From the NCBI GenBank assembly GCA_903813345.2, contig CAIIXF020000006.1:29769936-29797023 (forward strand): a stretch of 27,088 nucleotides of DNA. Direction: 5' to 3'. Both the position numbers and the translations under genes were made by a program. This stretch comes from Owenia fusiformis (lineage: Eukaryota > Annelida > Polychaeta > Sabellida > Oweniidae). Shown here piece by piece: positions 16,331-27,088 of the stretch (position 1 is the stretch's first letter; the number at the start of each line of letters is the position of its first letter). The notes under the pieces were generated by a model. The model did not search any database. It was given only the letters and a program-made list of their open reading frames with translations, and was not told the DNA's origin.

Positions 16331-18150
16331 AAACAATTGCACTAAAAACAAAAAAATGTTAACAAAAACAGTTATATAAAATATATATAAATTAAGAGAA
16401 AAACATTGTTGAATTCAGTTCACCATATCGATACATATCCTTTACATTTTTATGAATCTATATTCCATGTCATAGAAAGGGAAACTGTTTTAGCACTGTG
16501 GATATTCATATTCATTCATATTTATTTCTATTCATATTTTGTATGTAATATAAGTAAATGATGAAATAAAAAAATATCTTTATGAAAAGATACCAGAGTA
16601 TACACACTGGGGTAAATAATTTACGCAGTCCACCTTCGTGTTGATAAATTGACTGTTCTCGTCATACAAAATATCAAATCATTTATTGAGTCATGATAAT
16701 TCTTCCAAGAAAATATGTCCCGTTCATAAATTGTCCCATCTCGAGTTATATGATATCTTATCAGTTTAACTGGTGCCTTTTTCATTCTGATACTCATCAC
16801 ATATTTCTGTTTTTACAACAGCAATATCGCTCTAGAAAGGGACTGATCTCCAATAATGATGTTTTGTTGTCACTTCAGTTTTAAACATTTTTACATATTT
16901 TAATGAGTGTCAAGGCATCTTTGTCCGTAGGGTATCATACTTTCAAGGTTGCTCTTTTAGATTTCTTGAAATCTTGGCAATTTGATATCAGCCTGGGTAT
17001 AACACAGATTGGGACATTAGATGCTGATTGTTCCGATCCAGTCCAGTGGCAGACTGGTACCACGCTAATTATGCCCTTCGCTTATCATCTGAAATTATAC
17101 AATAATTAATTTTGTAGTTTGAATTAACTAATTTAGGAAACTTTTTATATTATCTACCTTTTGTTTTAACTTTAATCAGCCCGAGTCTTTATGATAACAC
17201 ACGAGCATAATGCGATTGTTTCACTTCTCCGGGCGTATTTCAGGGGTAATTATAACGATGAAAAAATACTGAAAACTCCATTCAATGCAGTGATCGGGGC
17301 CATTTAAAATGTAAACTTTATTCAGAATGACATTCCCACGCATTTAATTATGTCTTTTTTAAATAGTTTTTAATTTTTGCTTTGATATAAATTTTGTGAT
17401 CAGAGCTTCTCATGGGAACAAACCTGGTGGAGGGACAGAGTATAAAACTTTGACTCATTCTAAATGTATTTCAAACTTCTCTGGAAATCTGAGCAATGAG
17501 CATCGTACAAACTTATACATGGGTCTGTGTCTGCTAGTTGAAGCAAGGAAACCATCTGGATTTTGGATTCATTTAGATTAGGCGATGCTCTGCAATGGTA
17601 TGAACACTTGGAGCAGCGCTGCTGTTATTACAACCCTCGTTGCTATGGTGAAGAGTATCGTTGCTATGGTAATGTGGTACATTGAATGTCTGTCCGTGTA
17701 AGTTATCCTAGTCCCGGGGTATTTTGAGACTCGGAATTTTGATATCTTACATAGATCGACATTGCATCTGCTCTACTAGGATACGCACATTGAATGAAAG
17801 AAAAAGAGGCGGGCACAGATGGACGATTACAAGAAAATTTGAAAATGATAAAAAATACAGTTATTTAGTTAGTTATATATTTATTAGAAAAAAATACAAA
17901 GATGCGGGGAAACTAAAGGCACAAAACGAGGATAAAGTAAGGGGTGACTTGTAAGTTGGCGTAGTCCAAGGTAGAAATGTCCTCTTGCGATTATGCTAAC
18001 TTGCGGGAGGCTCAATCAAACAACATCAAAGACTGGTGATTTCATCGAAAATAAAATCATCTTGGAGACGCATCGTGTAATTAATTAACGTATGTGTACG
18101 GAGTAGTATATAGAAAAATAAAATAATGATACAATATTTTGCATAATTGT
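16331..18150. other. Intergenic AT-rich DNA
   Basis: Short open frames at 16,693-17,581 have no recognisable domain or codon bias. Around 17,640-17,720 is a stretch with two GTTGCTATGG copies, then GTAAGTT and TAGTCCCGGG, which belongs to the same repeat family as 21,316-21,470. A related GTAAGTTGGCGTAGTCC occurs near 17,952. Confidence 0.45.
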
Positions 18151-18156
18151 TTTGGG

Positions 18157-18302
18157 GTTGATATCAACATTGGTTTATGATCTCTTTAGGTAACCTTATA
18201 ACAATGACATTTTACGATGATGATGTCATCGTTGAACTATGGTCTCTTCAAAAGATATCAGCATTGACTGTGATCTCTTGAGATGATGTCAACATTGACT
18301 GC
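18157..18302. repeat. Degenerate short tandem repeat
   Basis: Four diverged copies of a motif like GATATCAACATTGACT plus ATGATCTCTT, starting near 18,160, 18,221, 18,254 and 18,284. Spacing is irregular and the function unknown. Confidence 0.4.
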
Positions 18303-18532
18303 ACGCAAGTTGTATCTGCAGTCAGTTGGGACGTCATGCAATAGAGTTTAACAAGCCAACCAGATTTTTCATAAAAAGGTTAAATCCTCCGAGTGCAGAG
18401 GATGAGGAAATTGGAATTAATATTGTAACAAGGGTTGAGTAGAATAACCAAGCGGTCCGAGGGATATAGAGGTGAGGATTATCCCTCAGGAGAAAATGAG
18501 ATGAAATGATTGGTTAGTTTAATATGGTATAT

Positions 18533-18579
18533 TAAACAAACAAACAGACAGACAAACAAGCAAACAAACAAACAAACAA
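18533..18579 (+). repeat. AAAC microsatellite
   Basis: Imperfect (AAAC)n / (CAGA)n run. It may be the tail of an old retroposed element, but no SINE body was recognised upstream. Confidence 0.8.
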
Positions 18580-20082
18580 TAGTAAGACAAAAGTTACAAG
18601 GCGTTCCTTAATGGTGTCCACGTTACATACGCAAGGGACAAGATCCAGATCCAGTACTTTAATGTACATGCAAATAAATATATATAATTAATGAGGGGCT
18701 TTGTAGATTTGTATGTTTGATGAATCTTATTGTACTTGATTCAACATGTAAAATTAATAAAACATAAAATAATTTCCGAAAACGGTTGACATTTATTTGA
18801 ATTCAAAACAGATGTCCACACAATTTCATCGTTGGAAATTATCCACTTCGTCTCTTTAATTATTAAATGTTAATGAGCCAATTGCCCATAATGATATTGG
18901 TTCCTTAACACGCCTTTAGCTAGTCACAGGTATGGGCGCAATTTGTACCGACTCCGACCCAACCCAATCTTTTGCTCAGTCCTGTTTTAATTTGAAAGCT
19001 GGCTTTTGTCGCCGGTGTTTGTTGGTTCCCCATGCACCAGTAGATTCAAGCAGCATACAGTTACGGATCATGGGAAATCCACAGTTATTCACGTGGCCTC
19101 CCCAGGACCCTGGACTGTACGTTGCCAATTTTTTCACCACTACTCAACCCCGGTCCAACTAGACCCATCCGCGACGCCAGCGGCAATGTCGTCTTCGACC
19201 CACTCTCGATCAAACAATGTCGTCTACTTAATATTCAAATGACAGGAACTACTCCAAACATTATTGATTTGTGCATTTGCTGTTTAAATTGTGACAAAAT
19301 ACTTTTGTCTTGAAGATATACAATATAGCACTCTTATTTTCTTCTTCCACTTGTTTTTTAAGAAAATTCAGCATCTTTCCTGAGCACTATGTAAACTGGT
19401 TGTCCCAAACGTCCCTTCGCAATGATCGTCACCATTCCCCCAGCCCCTTATATCAACGCTTTTGTCTTAGAGACACTTTAACGATATATCCATTAGAGAG
19501 CTACCTGGCAAATTAATGTTGGAGTTGAAAAATGTGTTTCTGTCAAGAAATTGTAATAAGTGTCCAAACTAACTGCTATAAAAATGTCAAACTCCCAACT
19601 CCCCCTGGCTTTTTTAAAACATGTATTTTTCTCATTAGTTTATCTTCTCAGTAAAGCAACTACCTACGTTTCACCGTTATCTCACACTTTTGAAAACACA
19701 TGTACGTGTAAACCAAATAGTTTTCCACTGTTGCTAATCTGCGGATGCGAATTAAACACCCAATACAGAAATTTTGTGAGAACATTTGACCACATCGTGT
19801 GCCATATTAGTACAAATCGTTTTATTCATTAGTAAAATTATGTTGTGTTGTACGCTTACTGGTAGAATATTAGGGAGGTTAAAAGTTATATGTTTTCTTA
19901 AAGAACGTGTACGTAAACAACATGTCATATTATGACCACAACTCTTAGCCAGCTTTTGCCAAGGGGATTAACTTTTCAAAAATTCTAGGAATTCACATTT
20001 AACGTTTTGGCCCAAAATGGCTAAAATCACTTGAAAGGTGCTCGAAATGGTGAAAAATTGAATGATTTTGAAAGAATTTTTG
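18580..20082. other. Intergenic DNA with no supported gene
   Basis: A relatively GC-richer patch at about 18,930-19,240 has overlapping frames in all three plus phases, none with a recognisable domain. It may be an old element fragment. The rest is AT-rich. Confidence 0.4.
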
Positions 20083-20110
20083 CCCCCCCCCCCCCCAACT
20101 GGCTACGGGC
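20083..20110. mobile_element. End of a G/C-tract element (CTGGCTACGG type)
   Basis: A run of 14 C followed by AACTGGCTACGGGC, matching the right end of the intron 2 element. The nonamer GCTTACTGG occurs both here (20,109-20,117) and at 19,854-19,862 and could be a target duplication, but no matching left terminus was found, so the element may be truncated. Confidence 0.45.
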
Positions 20111-20796
20111 TTACTGGGACTAATGCCTCCTCTCAATTGTCTTTCCAGAGACCATAGGTTTCACTAATGCCCATACAGGGACCAAATTACAATAATCAAT
20201 CGTTCTCTTCCGAAAAACGTGAAGCTTGTGTCAATTTTAGACAGCTACCAAGCTTCCTCAAAATTGTGTTTATAACCATAGGTTGTTCCTATAGAATAAC
20301 CGATCAGAAATAGCCCACATTGATATTTTCAACCATTTCGTCACTTTTAAGAGCATCTAAGATTATAAGCTTAGTATCTTTTAGATTTACAATTACTACA
20401 TTTTATATTATGAGCAACCGTTGTTTATAAAAGTTTGATAGTTCATTTGAGAAGTTATCATGGGCATATTTTCAATATATCATACTATTTGGAATGGTAA
20501 AATGCTCATGGTTTTAAAATGAAACATATTTGTTGCAATTTGGTCAGCCTCAAATAAGGTCTTATATATCTCATCACTCTCAATGATTGTAGCCAATATC
20601 AAAATATGTCAAGTCGTGTGTCTCAGCAAACTAGCGTAAAGTATTTCAGTGCATTGATATTCAAGAAATGTGGTCAACTGAGCAAAGGCTCTATTTAACA
20701 GTGCATTATGGTTCCATAATGAACTGTAGCAGTGCCTTTATTCATAAACATTATTACTAAAACTAGAAAAATGGCAAATGAGGCTATCTCACCAAT
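20111..20796. other. Intergenic DNA upstream of the tRNA gene
   Basis: AT-rich sequence with no open frame of note. It includes TTTTAAAAT-type low-complexity patches only. Confidence 0.45.
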
Positions 20797-20869
20797 GGGC
20801 GTGTGGCGCAATGGATAACGCGTCTGCCTACGGAGCAGAAGATTCCAGGTTCGAGTCCTGGCGCGCTCG
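20797..20869 (+). tRNA. tRNA-Arg (anticodon ACG)
   Basis: The full cloverleaf can be drawn: acceptor GGGCGTG with CGCGCTC (two G-U pairs), D-arm containing GGCGCAATGGATAACGC (box A), anticodon stem TCTGC/GCAGA with loop CTACGGA (anticodon ACG at 34-36), and T-arm CCAGG TTCGAGT CCTGG (box B). The discriminator base is G, with no encoded CCA and no intron. A T5 run at 20,873-20,877 fits RNA polymerase III termination. After A-to-I editing it would read CGU, CGC and CGA codons. Confidence 0.96.
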
Positions 20870-20872
20870 AAG

Positions 20873-20877
20873 TTTTT
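20873..20877 (+). terminator. RNA polymerase III T-run terminator
   Basis: Five T residues start four bases after the tRNA discriminator base, the expected position for pol III termination. Confidence 0.8.
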
Positions 20878-21315
20878 CTTTGAGGTATCAACACAAGAGT
20901 CGGATACAGATCCGGATCCTGTTTTGGCATTTTGAGCCTGGGTGCTATTACAGGGAAGTGTAACCCAGAAGTATCTATGTTCAGGCCAGTCTTTTTTAAT
21001 TTTCAGGCCAGAGTTTCAACTTTTAAAAAGCTTCATTAAGAATCGATTTCTGAAAGTTTTTTGAAATACAAAGTATGACGAGGCTCTTAAAATCAGAAAC
21101 AGTCGGACACAGATTTAAACAAAAATGGACTTGTTTCATTGTGGCAAGTGATTTCTACACTTTTGATGATGGTGTAGACGGATGAATTTTTCGTGCAGAA
21201 ATGGGATAAGGAGGGATAAAAAGGATAGGTTGGATTACAACATCCGGGAAAACATTATAGTGACATAATACACTTTTTCACGTATTTATATTACCACAGT
21301 TGTGTATACAGGTCG

Positions 21316-21329
21316 GTTTCCATAGCAAC
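21316..21329 (+). promoter_or_regulatory. RFX X-box-like sequence
   Basis: GTTTCCATAGCAAC fits the two half-sites GTnnCC and GGnAAC-type spacing of animal X-boxes bound by RFX factors. It lies in a repeat and no gene start is recognised beside it, so function is uncertain. Confidence 0.25.
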
Positions 21330-21470
21330 TGGAGATAAGGAGTCCCCTCTTTCTGTATGCTGTTCAACGGCGGACTCTCGAGCTGTAAGTTAAAGTAGTC
21401 CCGGGTGGCATCAGATCCTGGGACTATATCAACTTACTGCCCTGAGTCGCCTCGATGTCTCCATAGCAAT
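21316..21470. repeat. Palindromic repeat with X-box-like ends
   Basis: A central inverted pair (about 21,388-21,408 and 21,420-21,440) reads GTAAGTT...TAGTCCCGGG and its complement CCTGGGACTA...AACTTAC around a spacer of about 12 bp. The outer ends read GTTTCCATAGCAAC (21,316) and CCATAGCAATCAAC (21,461 region), again inverted. Related single arms occur near 17,697, 17,952 and 22,186. Probably a small dispersed element. Confidence 0.6.
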
Positions 21471-24400
21471 CAACAATGATTTCTTCAGAGTAACCACAGC
21501 AACCAATCTCAGACCTATTGCATTTCACAGCAGCAAATGCATATAACATATAGTTCAGATTTCTTATTTAACTGAAATGTAATTGAAAACAATTGATTCT
21601 GTAATTATATATTTCATATTTTGAACATATTTTAAATGGTAGTGAGAACAGAAACCCAGATGTTTTACAACTAGAAATTAATTTTTTAGCGATAAAGAGA
21701 GTGGTTCGGGCCTAGAGGCACAATTTTAGAATCAATCAATGGCAATATGTCATCAATCTTGACTTTAACCACTTTTACCCTTTGACACGTTGAGAAAGAT
21801 TTATCTGTCTGCTCCACATGTATTGTCTGTTTATCCTTTCTTTATCCTCCATTTTGTTGAGTCTTTTTCAATTCTGGCCCTTCTGTTTGGTACTTTCCGG
21901 AGTCTGTAGATCGTTAAAGTTTTCAAGCGGTGGTGTCAAAATTGACTGGTGAATATAAAATGTACACTCTGTCAATTTGACACCAACACTAGCTAACTTC
22001 ATCCATTTCCCTTTGCTTTATCACGAACAATTCGAAATAATTTTTAAGATATCTACCTGATTCTCATGCACTCTCTGAATCTGCGAATTGTGTAATTTGT
22101 CCGAGTAAAGATTGTCCGGTTGGTTGAGGCGCACAACAGACAAGCTGGCGTAATCTCCAGTTGTGAAAAAGACAACCCTGGGACTACGTCAACTTACATG
22201 TTATCCACCAAATAACAATTTATCAAATATAGTGCTTTTTAATGAAATGTAACCATTGTTTTTACCTTTGTCTTAGCTTCACTTTAAAACTGCCTGTTAA
22301 ATATCACGATGGTATGTTTTAAAAATCCTAAAAATGTCCATAAATCAAGGTTCATCTTTGGAGGTGTTGTTTCTCGAAGTGTCGTCTGCATAAATGAAAA
22401 TGAGGCAAGTTGTCGTGGTTTTAAAGGTAGCCGGGAAGCCAGCTGGTGATAAGTACAGACAATGGCACGTGCCACCTGCACCCACCCCCTAATTTATCCC
22501 CAGCCTAATTGCCCCCTACAATCAGCGCAACATATTGTTGGACCGTCTGATTGGGGCTATCATTGGTCTCTAGGCGTTATGTCTTGTCAGTCTGTTTGAT
22601 AACGCTCAAACCCGATCTTCGTCAACTGCTACCTCCTTTAGCTAACACAGATGGTTTTTGCCCTCAGAAAGTTCAGCATTTTGATTTTTGAAATCCGAAA
22701 TGTAATTTGGTAAATGTTTTTAGAGATTGGGAGGTGCGTCGTCATTGTTTTAATTTTTTGTCTTGAGCATGCTACTAATATGCCCCTTGAGTAATCTCTG
22801 TGGTTCCCATGCATCGTTTGTATGTTTAGCTCTTTACACACTGTTGTGATCCCATGTTTCGTATTCACTTTTTAGAGTTAGTGTTAAAGTTTAAAAACAA
22901 TAAAGTTTTCAGTATTCTACCCGGGGACATCTATAAAGTGATTTCATGTTTTAAAATAGTCTGGGTCAACATAGATTCAGTATCGAATCTTGCCCCCAAA
23001 ACATTTGTTCCCTTTGGACAAATAGATTGGTTCAGTTATCATAGGTTATCATATGCACATTTTGTGAAAATTGCATAATTATCTACTGACTCGATAAAAG
23101 CTTACATTTTGTGTATTTTCACATTTTAAGAGTACATGTACATCTCATAAAGGTTTTCCCAGAAATATTTATGATTAACACGCTCTGTCTTCAGTCTACC
23201 TAGCTATGAGAGCTGATACTTCTTATATGTTTAATGTCTTCATCGAGGGAAAAGACGGTATAGCTGAGACTAATTAATGAATTGATTTCCATACAAAGCA
23301 GTTCCTTAAAAAGCAGACCTGATGAACAAAAGTATAAAGAACTCAATTATAAATTGATCAGTTTGTAAATAAAATTTTAGCTTCAGGGCGGCATTTTTGA
23401 AAACATTGCCCCTCTGATATTTTTCACTTTCTATTCTTTACTGCCACTTTAAGGAATAAGATCATGAGCAGAGATTTGTGAAAACAACACATTGCTACTC
23501 CCTCCCCTTACCCTACTATATAAAGTCTGTGAAATCCCGGATTGGCGATATTTGTATTTTATCATATTATATTTTTGTTAAAAAACGCCTGGTGCAGCAA
23601 TTAACCCCATTATTAGGTTCAAATTACACAATCATTACAAAAAGTTAGAATGGCACCAATATATAACCGGAAAATAACAATTAAAATTGATAATTATCAA
23701 AACAATAACAGAAAGTGTAATTACAGGTGTCCATTGATAAAACATATACTGAGTAGTTTAAAATTGAAGGGTATCGCACCACTAAAAGTGCCGCGAGCTA
23801 TGTGAAGCTAAATGAGATCATGATCGTGTATTCAATATTTAAATATTAATAAATCAGAATAACGCGGTCGTGATGTCTCCTTATGAATTTTATTTTGTTC
23901 AATTTTCAATGATTATTTCAAATAGTGTTGTTAATGACTATTTGGTAGTTTATAATCCAGGAAACAATTTTACACGACGAGAGAAGCAACTCTGATTTGG
24001 GGAAGTAAATGTGATAGTGAAGAGATAGGAAGAATTATTGATAAAATATTTGGATGTACGTGTATGAAAATGCTCAATTAAGATTTTTGAACAATCGTTA
24101 AGATTTTGTTTCAAAGCCATGAACAGTGTCACATGAATGTTCTATGACTAGAGAACGTAGACAGTAAAATTGATTATTGCAAGAAATATTAAAAACAATC
24201 AGAAATTCAATCAGAACCATGGCTATCAATTACAAAATGTTATGTTGGCAAAACAGACAAACTTTACCTTTAGGTAAATAAGATTAACATATCTTACCTT
24301 TGACTTAATGATTATATTAACCAATATTTATTTGGTCTCAAACTCACACCAGACAGTGTGGTTGCAATTGATATCGTCACCCTACGCATTAGAATACACG

Positions 24401-26680
24401 CATTAAAATGCGATATCCAACTATTTAGTTATTCCGAATATAACACTGGTTGAGATATTCATGTTTTAGCCTGCCAATTTTAGTTTATTTTTTATCAATC
24501 TCATTTGTATTGTCAACTTTTCATATCAGACTTTTTATACTTTTCACAATTGTGTAGTTGTTAAAGTATGGTTTTGGACGTATAGAAACTTTAACAATCA
24601 TGTTCCTTAATGCTACGGGGTAGGGAGGGGCAAATGACACTCTTTACCCTTGCATATTGCATCTTAACTTATACTAAAATTTTCCTTGCAACCTTTTTTC
24701 TTAATCGTTTTTTAGATTTTTAGATATTGAAAACGTGTGAGTTAAATGTTAGTAAAATCTCATGGGAATATTTGTGACAGTTTTTTGTATGAGGATTTAT
24801 CTACAAAGATGTCAGATTTTACTATCTGTCATTGTGCCACCTAGTTGCTTGAGTTAATAGTACCCTCTGGCGGCCATAGCCGTCACTCTACACTATCATT
24901 TACAATGGTGATAAAAATTAAACAATCCATGTGAAATACACCGTTGGCATACTATTTTGTATCATTTATTTTCAAAAGGTATTATATCTACATATAGAAA
25001 TATACTTCATAACAAAAAAGGATATTAAACCTTTACATATAATTATACTATTTTTTTTAAAGAAAATAACAACTAAAATAAAATAATTTTTTCGGGTGAA
25101 ATAATTCTGATGTGATCGTTCCCTTATTTTCACATTGTATGAATTTTATGTTCCCGTTAAGGCCATTTTGTACGCGAGTGTAGCCGCAAATGATAGGCTT
25201 GCGACAATCGTACGACTTCTGGCCTCATTCTGTCCTCATTTCCTTACAAATTATAGTATTTGTCCAGAAATGTAGGTGTTGATATTGGTATTATATATTC
25301 TGATTAGGGGAGGTAAGAGTTCACCAAGTTCAACCAGGTTTTCTCGGAAACCACAAAGTTTCAGAAACAGATTAATCAATCTTGAATGTTGGATTGCTTA
25401 GGTTGATTTTCTCTTTGGTTGATTGTTTGTTTGGTTGTTGTTATTATCATTTCTTCAATACAACCAATACAGTACAGTACAATTCTTTCGTTTGGTTGAT
25501 TTCTTGTTGGTTGGATGGCCACTGTGGGGAAACAGTTGAGGAGCTACATCAATTATATCGCATTATCACTCTACTATATAATTTGGTGTTCATGAGTAAC
25601 CCATTTGGCTTATTAGTAATGATTATGTATTTGTTTTTATTTGTCTGTTCCTTATTAATGGTTTATCGGTTGAATGTTAGATGTTACTAAGGCACTTTCA
25701 TAAATATACTAAACAATACAATTAGACAAACAAACAAAGTATCTTATGCATTTCTAGGTGTTAGGTATGGTAGAGTGATTATCTCCCGAAGGAGATGGAA
25801 CATCTTGGTGCCACCCACCTAGCCATTTCCATTGTCTTCCCTAGTTTCTTTAACTAGGTGTCCCCCTCAACCGGTGACAGCCCTAACCATTTCATTTCTT
25901 CCTTACATCTTATTTTGTTTCAAATCTCATCTTCTTCCTCCCCATCCCTGTCTTCACCAATTGTTAGTCTATCACGTCTATGGCCCCCGGGTTATGACTT
26001 CAAAAGGATAATATGAAGTCTTATCCTATGCCAAGTAGAGTTTTAGGGAGATAAGTTGGTAAGATATATCCCGTATCCTGATTTTGAGGTTTCCATATAT
26101 AGATATGCATATCTCCCTCTGGATAAACCCCATATCCAAAACCTCCCAGTACATAACCCTTATGTATGTAGTTTCATGTAGCATTGCTCAATGTGACTTT
26201 GCATATAATGTAAATAGGAAAATAACTTTTTTTATAATAATGTATATATTCTTTATTTATGCATTGTATATTCAATTTCGATCTATAAAAATACTGATTA
26301 AAGTCTAACATTAAAAATAATCATTTAATACATTGCACTGTCATTGTATAATTTTGGTTAAAAATAATTAATTTCTCTACAGTACTACAATTACATACAT
26401 TTATGACAAAAATGTACATTTACTAAATCCCAGATGGACAATAATGTAATTAAATCTAGATTCTAATTCTGTTTAAAGCTGGAAATGTTCAAGTTGAAAA
26501 TGCTGAATAAAAGATTTGGTATAAAAATATAGAGATAATGTAATTGAGTGAACACTTTTCCTTAAGAACTATACAAATCATCAGTACATCTGTACTACAT
26601 TTTCACTTTAGAACCCTGTGTGTGTAAACCCTTTTAAAGTTACATAATAGTTGGTATGGATATGTAAAAACTGTTTTAAC
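21471..26680. other. Intergenic DNA with no supported gene
   Basis: No frame in this stretch shows a domain, signal or consistent codon use. It includes another repeat arm at about 22,186-22,206 (CCTGGGACTACGTCAACTTA), TTGG-rich simple sequence at about 25,400-25,445, and a CT-rich patch at 25,760-26,150. Confidence 0.45.
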
Positions 26681-26682
26681 TA

Positions 26683-26724
26683 TATCTCAATATATATATA
26701 ATATGTATATAATTATAATATATA
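26683..26724. repeat. AT-rich simple sequence at transposon insertion site
   Basis: A run of TA/AT dinucleotides with interruptions immediately precedes the mariner-like terminus. It supplies the TA target. Confidence 0.75.
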
Positions 26725-27088
26725 CAGGGTGGGCCAAAAAAACGCCACTTTTTTTCAAAATGCTATAACTTTTTAATTTTTGATACAAAATCATAATTCA
26801 CATACCAAATGAAACTTGAGGTTGTTATCTAGCCATTGATCATGAATTATACACTTTTACTTGAATAAAATATGTCACCAGCGTCTCACTTAAACATGTG
26901 GTGTGCCATGAGAAATAAGCATAATTTGCATAATGTTCCTAAACTGATACGCCCTGATGACCGCAAGCTAATAGCCTTTATTCAAACCCAAGTGAGTATA
27001 GGGCATGGGGAAGTCTCCAGGAGATGGTATGAAGGCACCCGATCTTAAAAATTGCTTAACTAAAGCTGGCAATTAAGACACATTGAAA
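26725..27088 (+). mobile_element. 5' end of a Tc1/mariner-like element (cut by window edge)
   Basis: After a TA dinucleotide the sequence starts CAGGGTGGGCCAAAAAAA, the style of mariner-type termini (CAGGGTGnnnCAAAA). The 3' end lies outside the window, so the second terminal repeat and TA cannot be seen. Confidence 0.6.
26908..27048 (+). pseudogene. Possible transposase N-terminal remnant
   Basis: A short frame of 46 codons inside the mariner-like element, containing LIRPDDRKLIAFIQTQ and HGEVSRRWYEG before a stop. It resembles the helix-turn-helix start of Tc1/mariner transposases only in general character. The early stop suggests decay, or that the real frame differs. Confidence 0.3.

Noticed and set aside
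18932-19516. Overlapping plus-strand open frames in a GC-richer patch
   Set aside because: Three frames are open over different parts with no domain, no splice structure and no codon bias; kept only as a possible old element fragment.
20778-20963. Plus-strand open frame across the tRNA gene
   Set aside because: The sequence folds as a complete tRNA-Arg; the frame is incidental.
25382-25690. 102-codon plus-strand frame with hydrophobic residues
   Set aside because: The hydrophobicity comes from T-rich simple sequence (TTGG and TTT runs); no family resemblance or promoter/splice context.

Overview
This is a window of animal (metazoan) nuclear DNA, AT-rich outside exons. Short coding blocks end at GT/AG splice sites and carry class 1-1 intron phases around C-type lectin-like domains (CTLDs). 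There is also a eukaryotic tRNA-Arg gene and several small DNA-transposon families. A marine invertebrate is plausible, but I cannot name the species from sequence alone.

Minus strand, 1-14,105: one large secreted-protein gene occupies this half. I could thread 21 coding exons from a start codon at 14,082 to the left window edge, with every splice phase compatible: 8,577 coding bases, 2,859 codons, no stop, 3' end outside the window. The order is a signal peptide, CTLD1, a Ser/Gly/Lys/Glu linker, CTLD2 to CTLD5 each split by a long low-complexity Ser/Lys/Gly tract, another such linker, CTLD6, and a Thr/Ser/Pro mucin-like region of 44-residue repeats running off the edge. Each of the six low-complexity tracts contains a basic proprotein-convertase (furin-type) site followed by Ser. 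If these are cut, four CTLDs would be nicked inside their fold and the pieces held together by CTLD disulfides. That is the most unusual thing in the window. Exons 8-10 and 11-13 are a recent tandem duplication, introns included.

Mobile DNA in the gene: a 298-bp G/C-tract element sits exactly at the exon 18 splice donor, and its target duplication repeats the GTAAG donor. A second G/C-tract element and a short inverted-repeat element lie in the two introns nearest the 5' end.

14,106-27,088: upstream or intergenic DNA with no convincing protein gene. It holds a candidate 5' untranslated exon, a roughly 330-bp imperfect hairpin, an AAAC microsatellite, a degenerate short repeat, a G/C-tract element end, a tRNA-Arg(ACG) gene on the plus strand, a palindromic repeat family with RFX-like X-box sequences, and the 5' end of a Tc1/mariner-like element at the right edge.

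The likely role of the protein (inference only) is a secreted, highly charged matrix, mucus, adhesive or biomineral-associated component. None of the six CTLDs shows the usual EPN or QPD plus WND calcium/sugar-binding combination.
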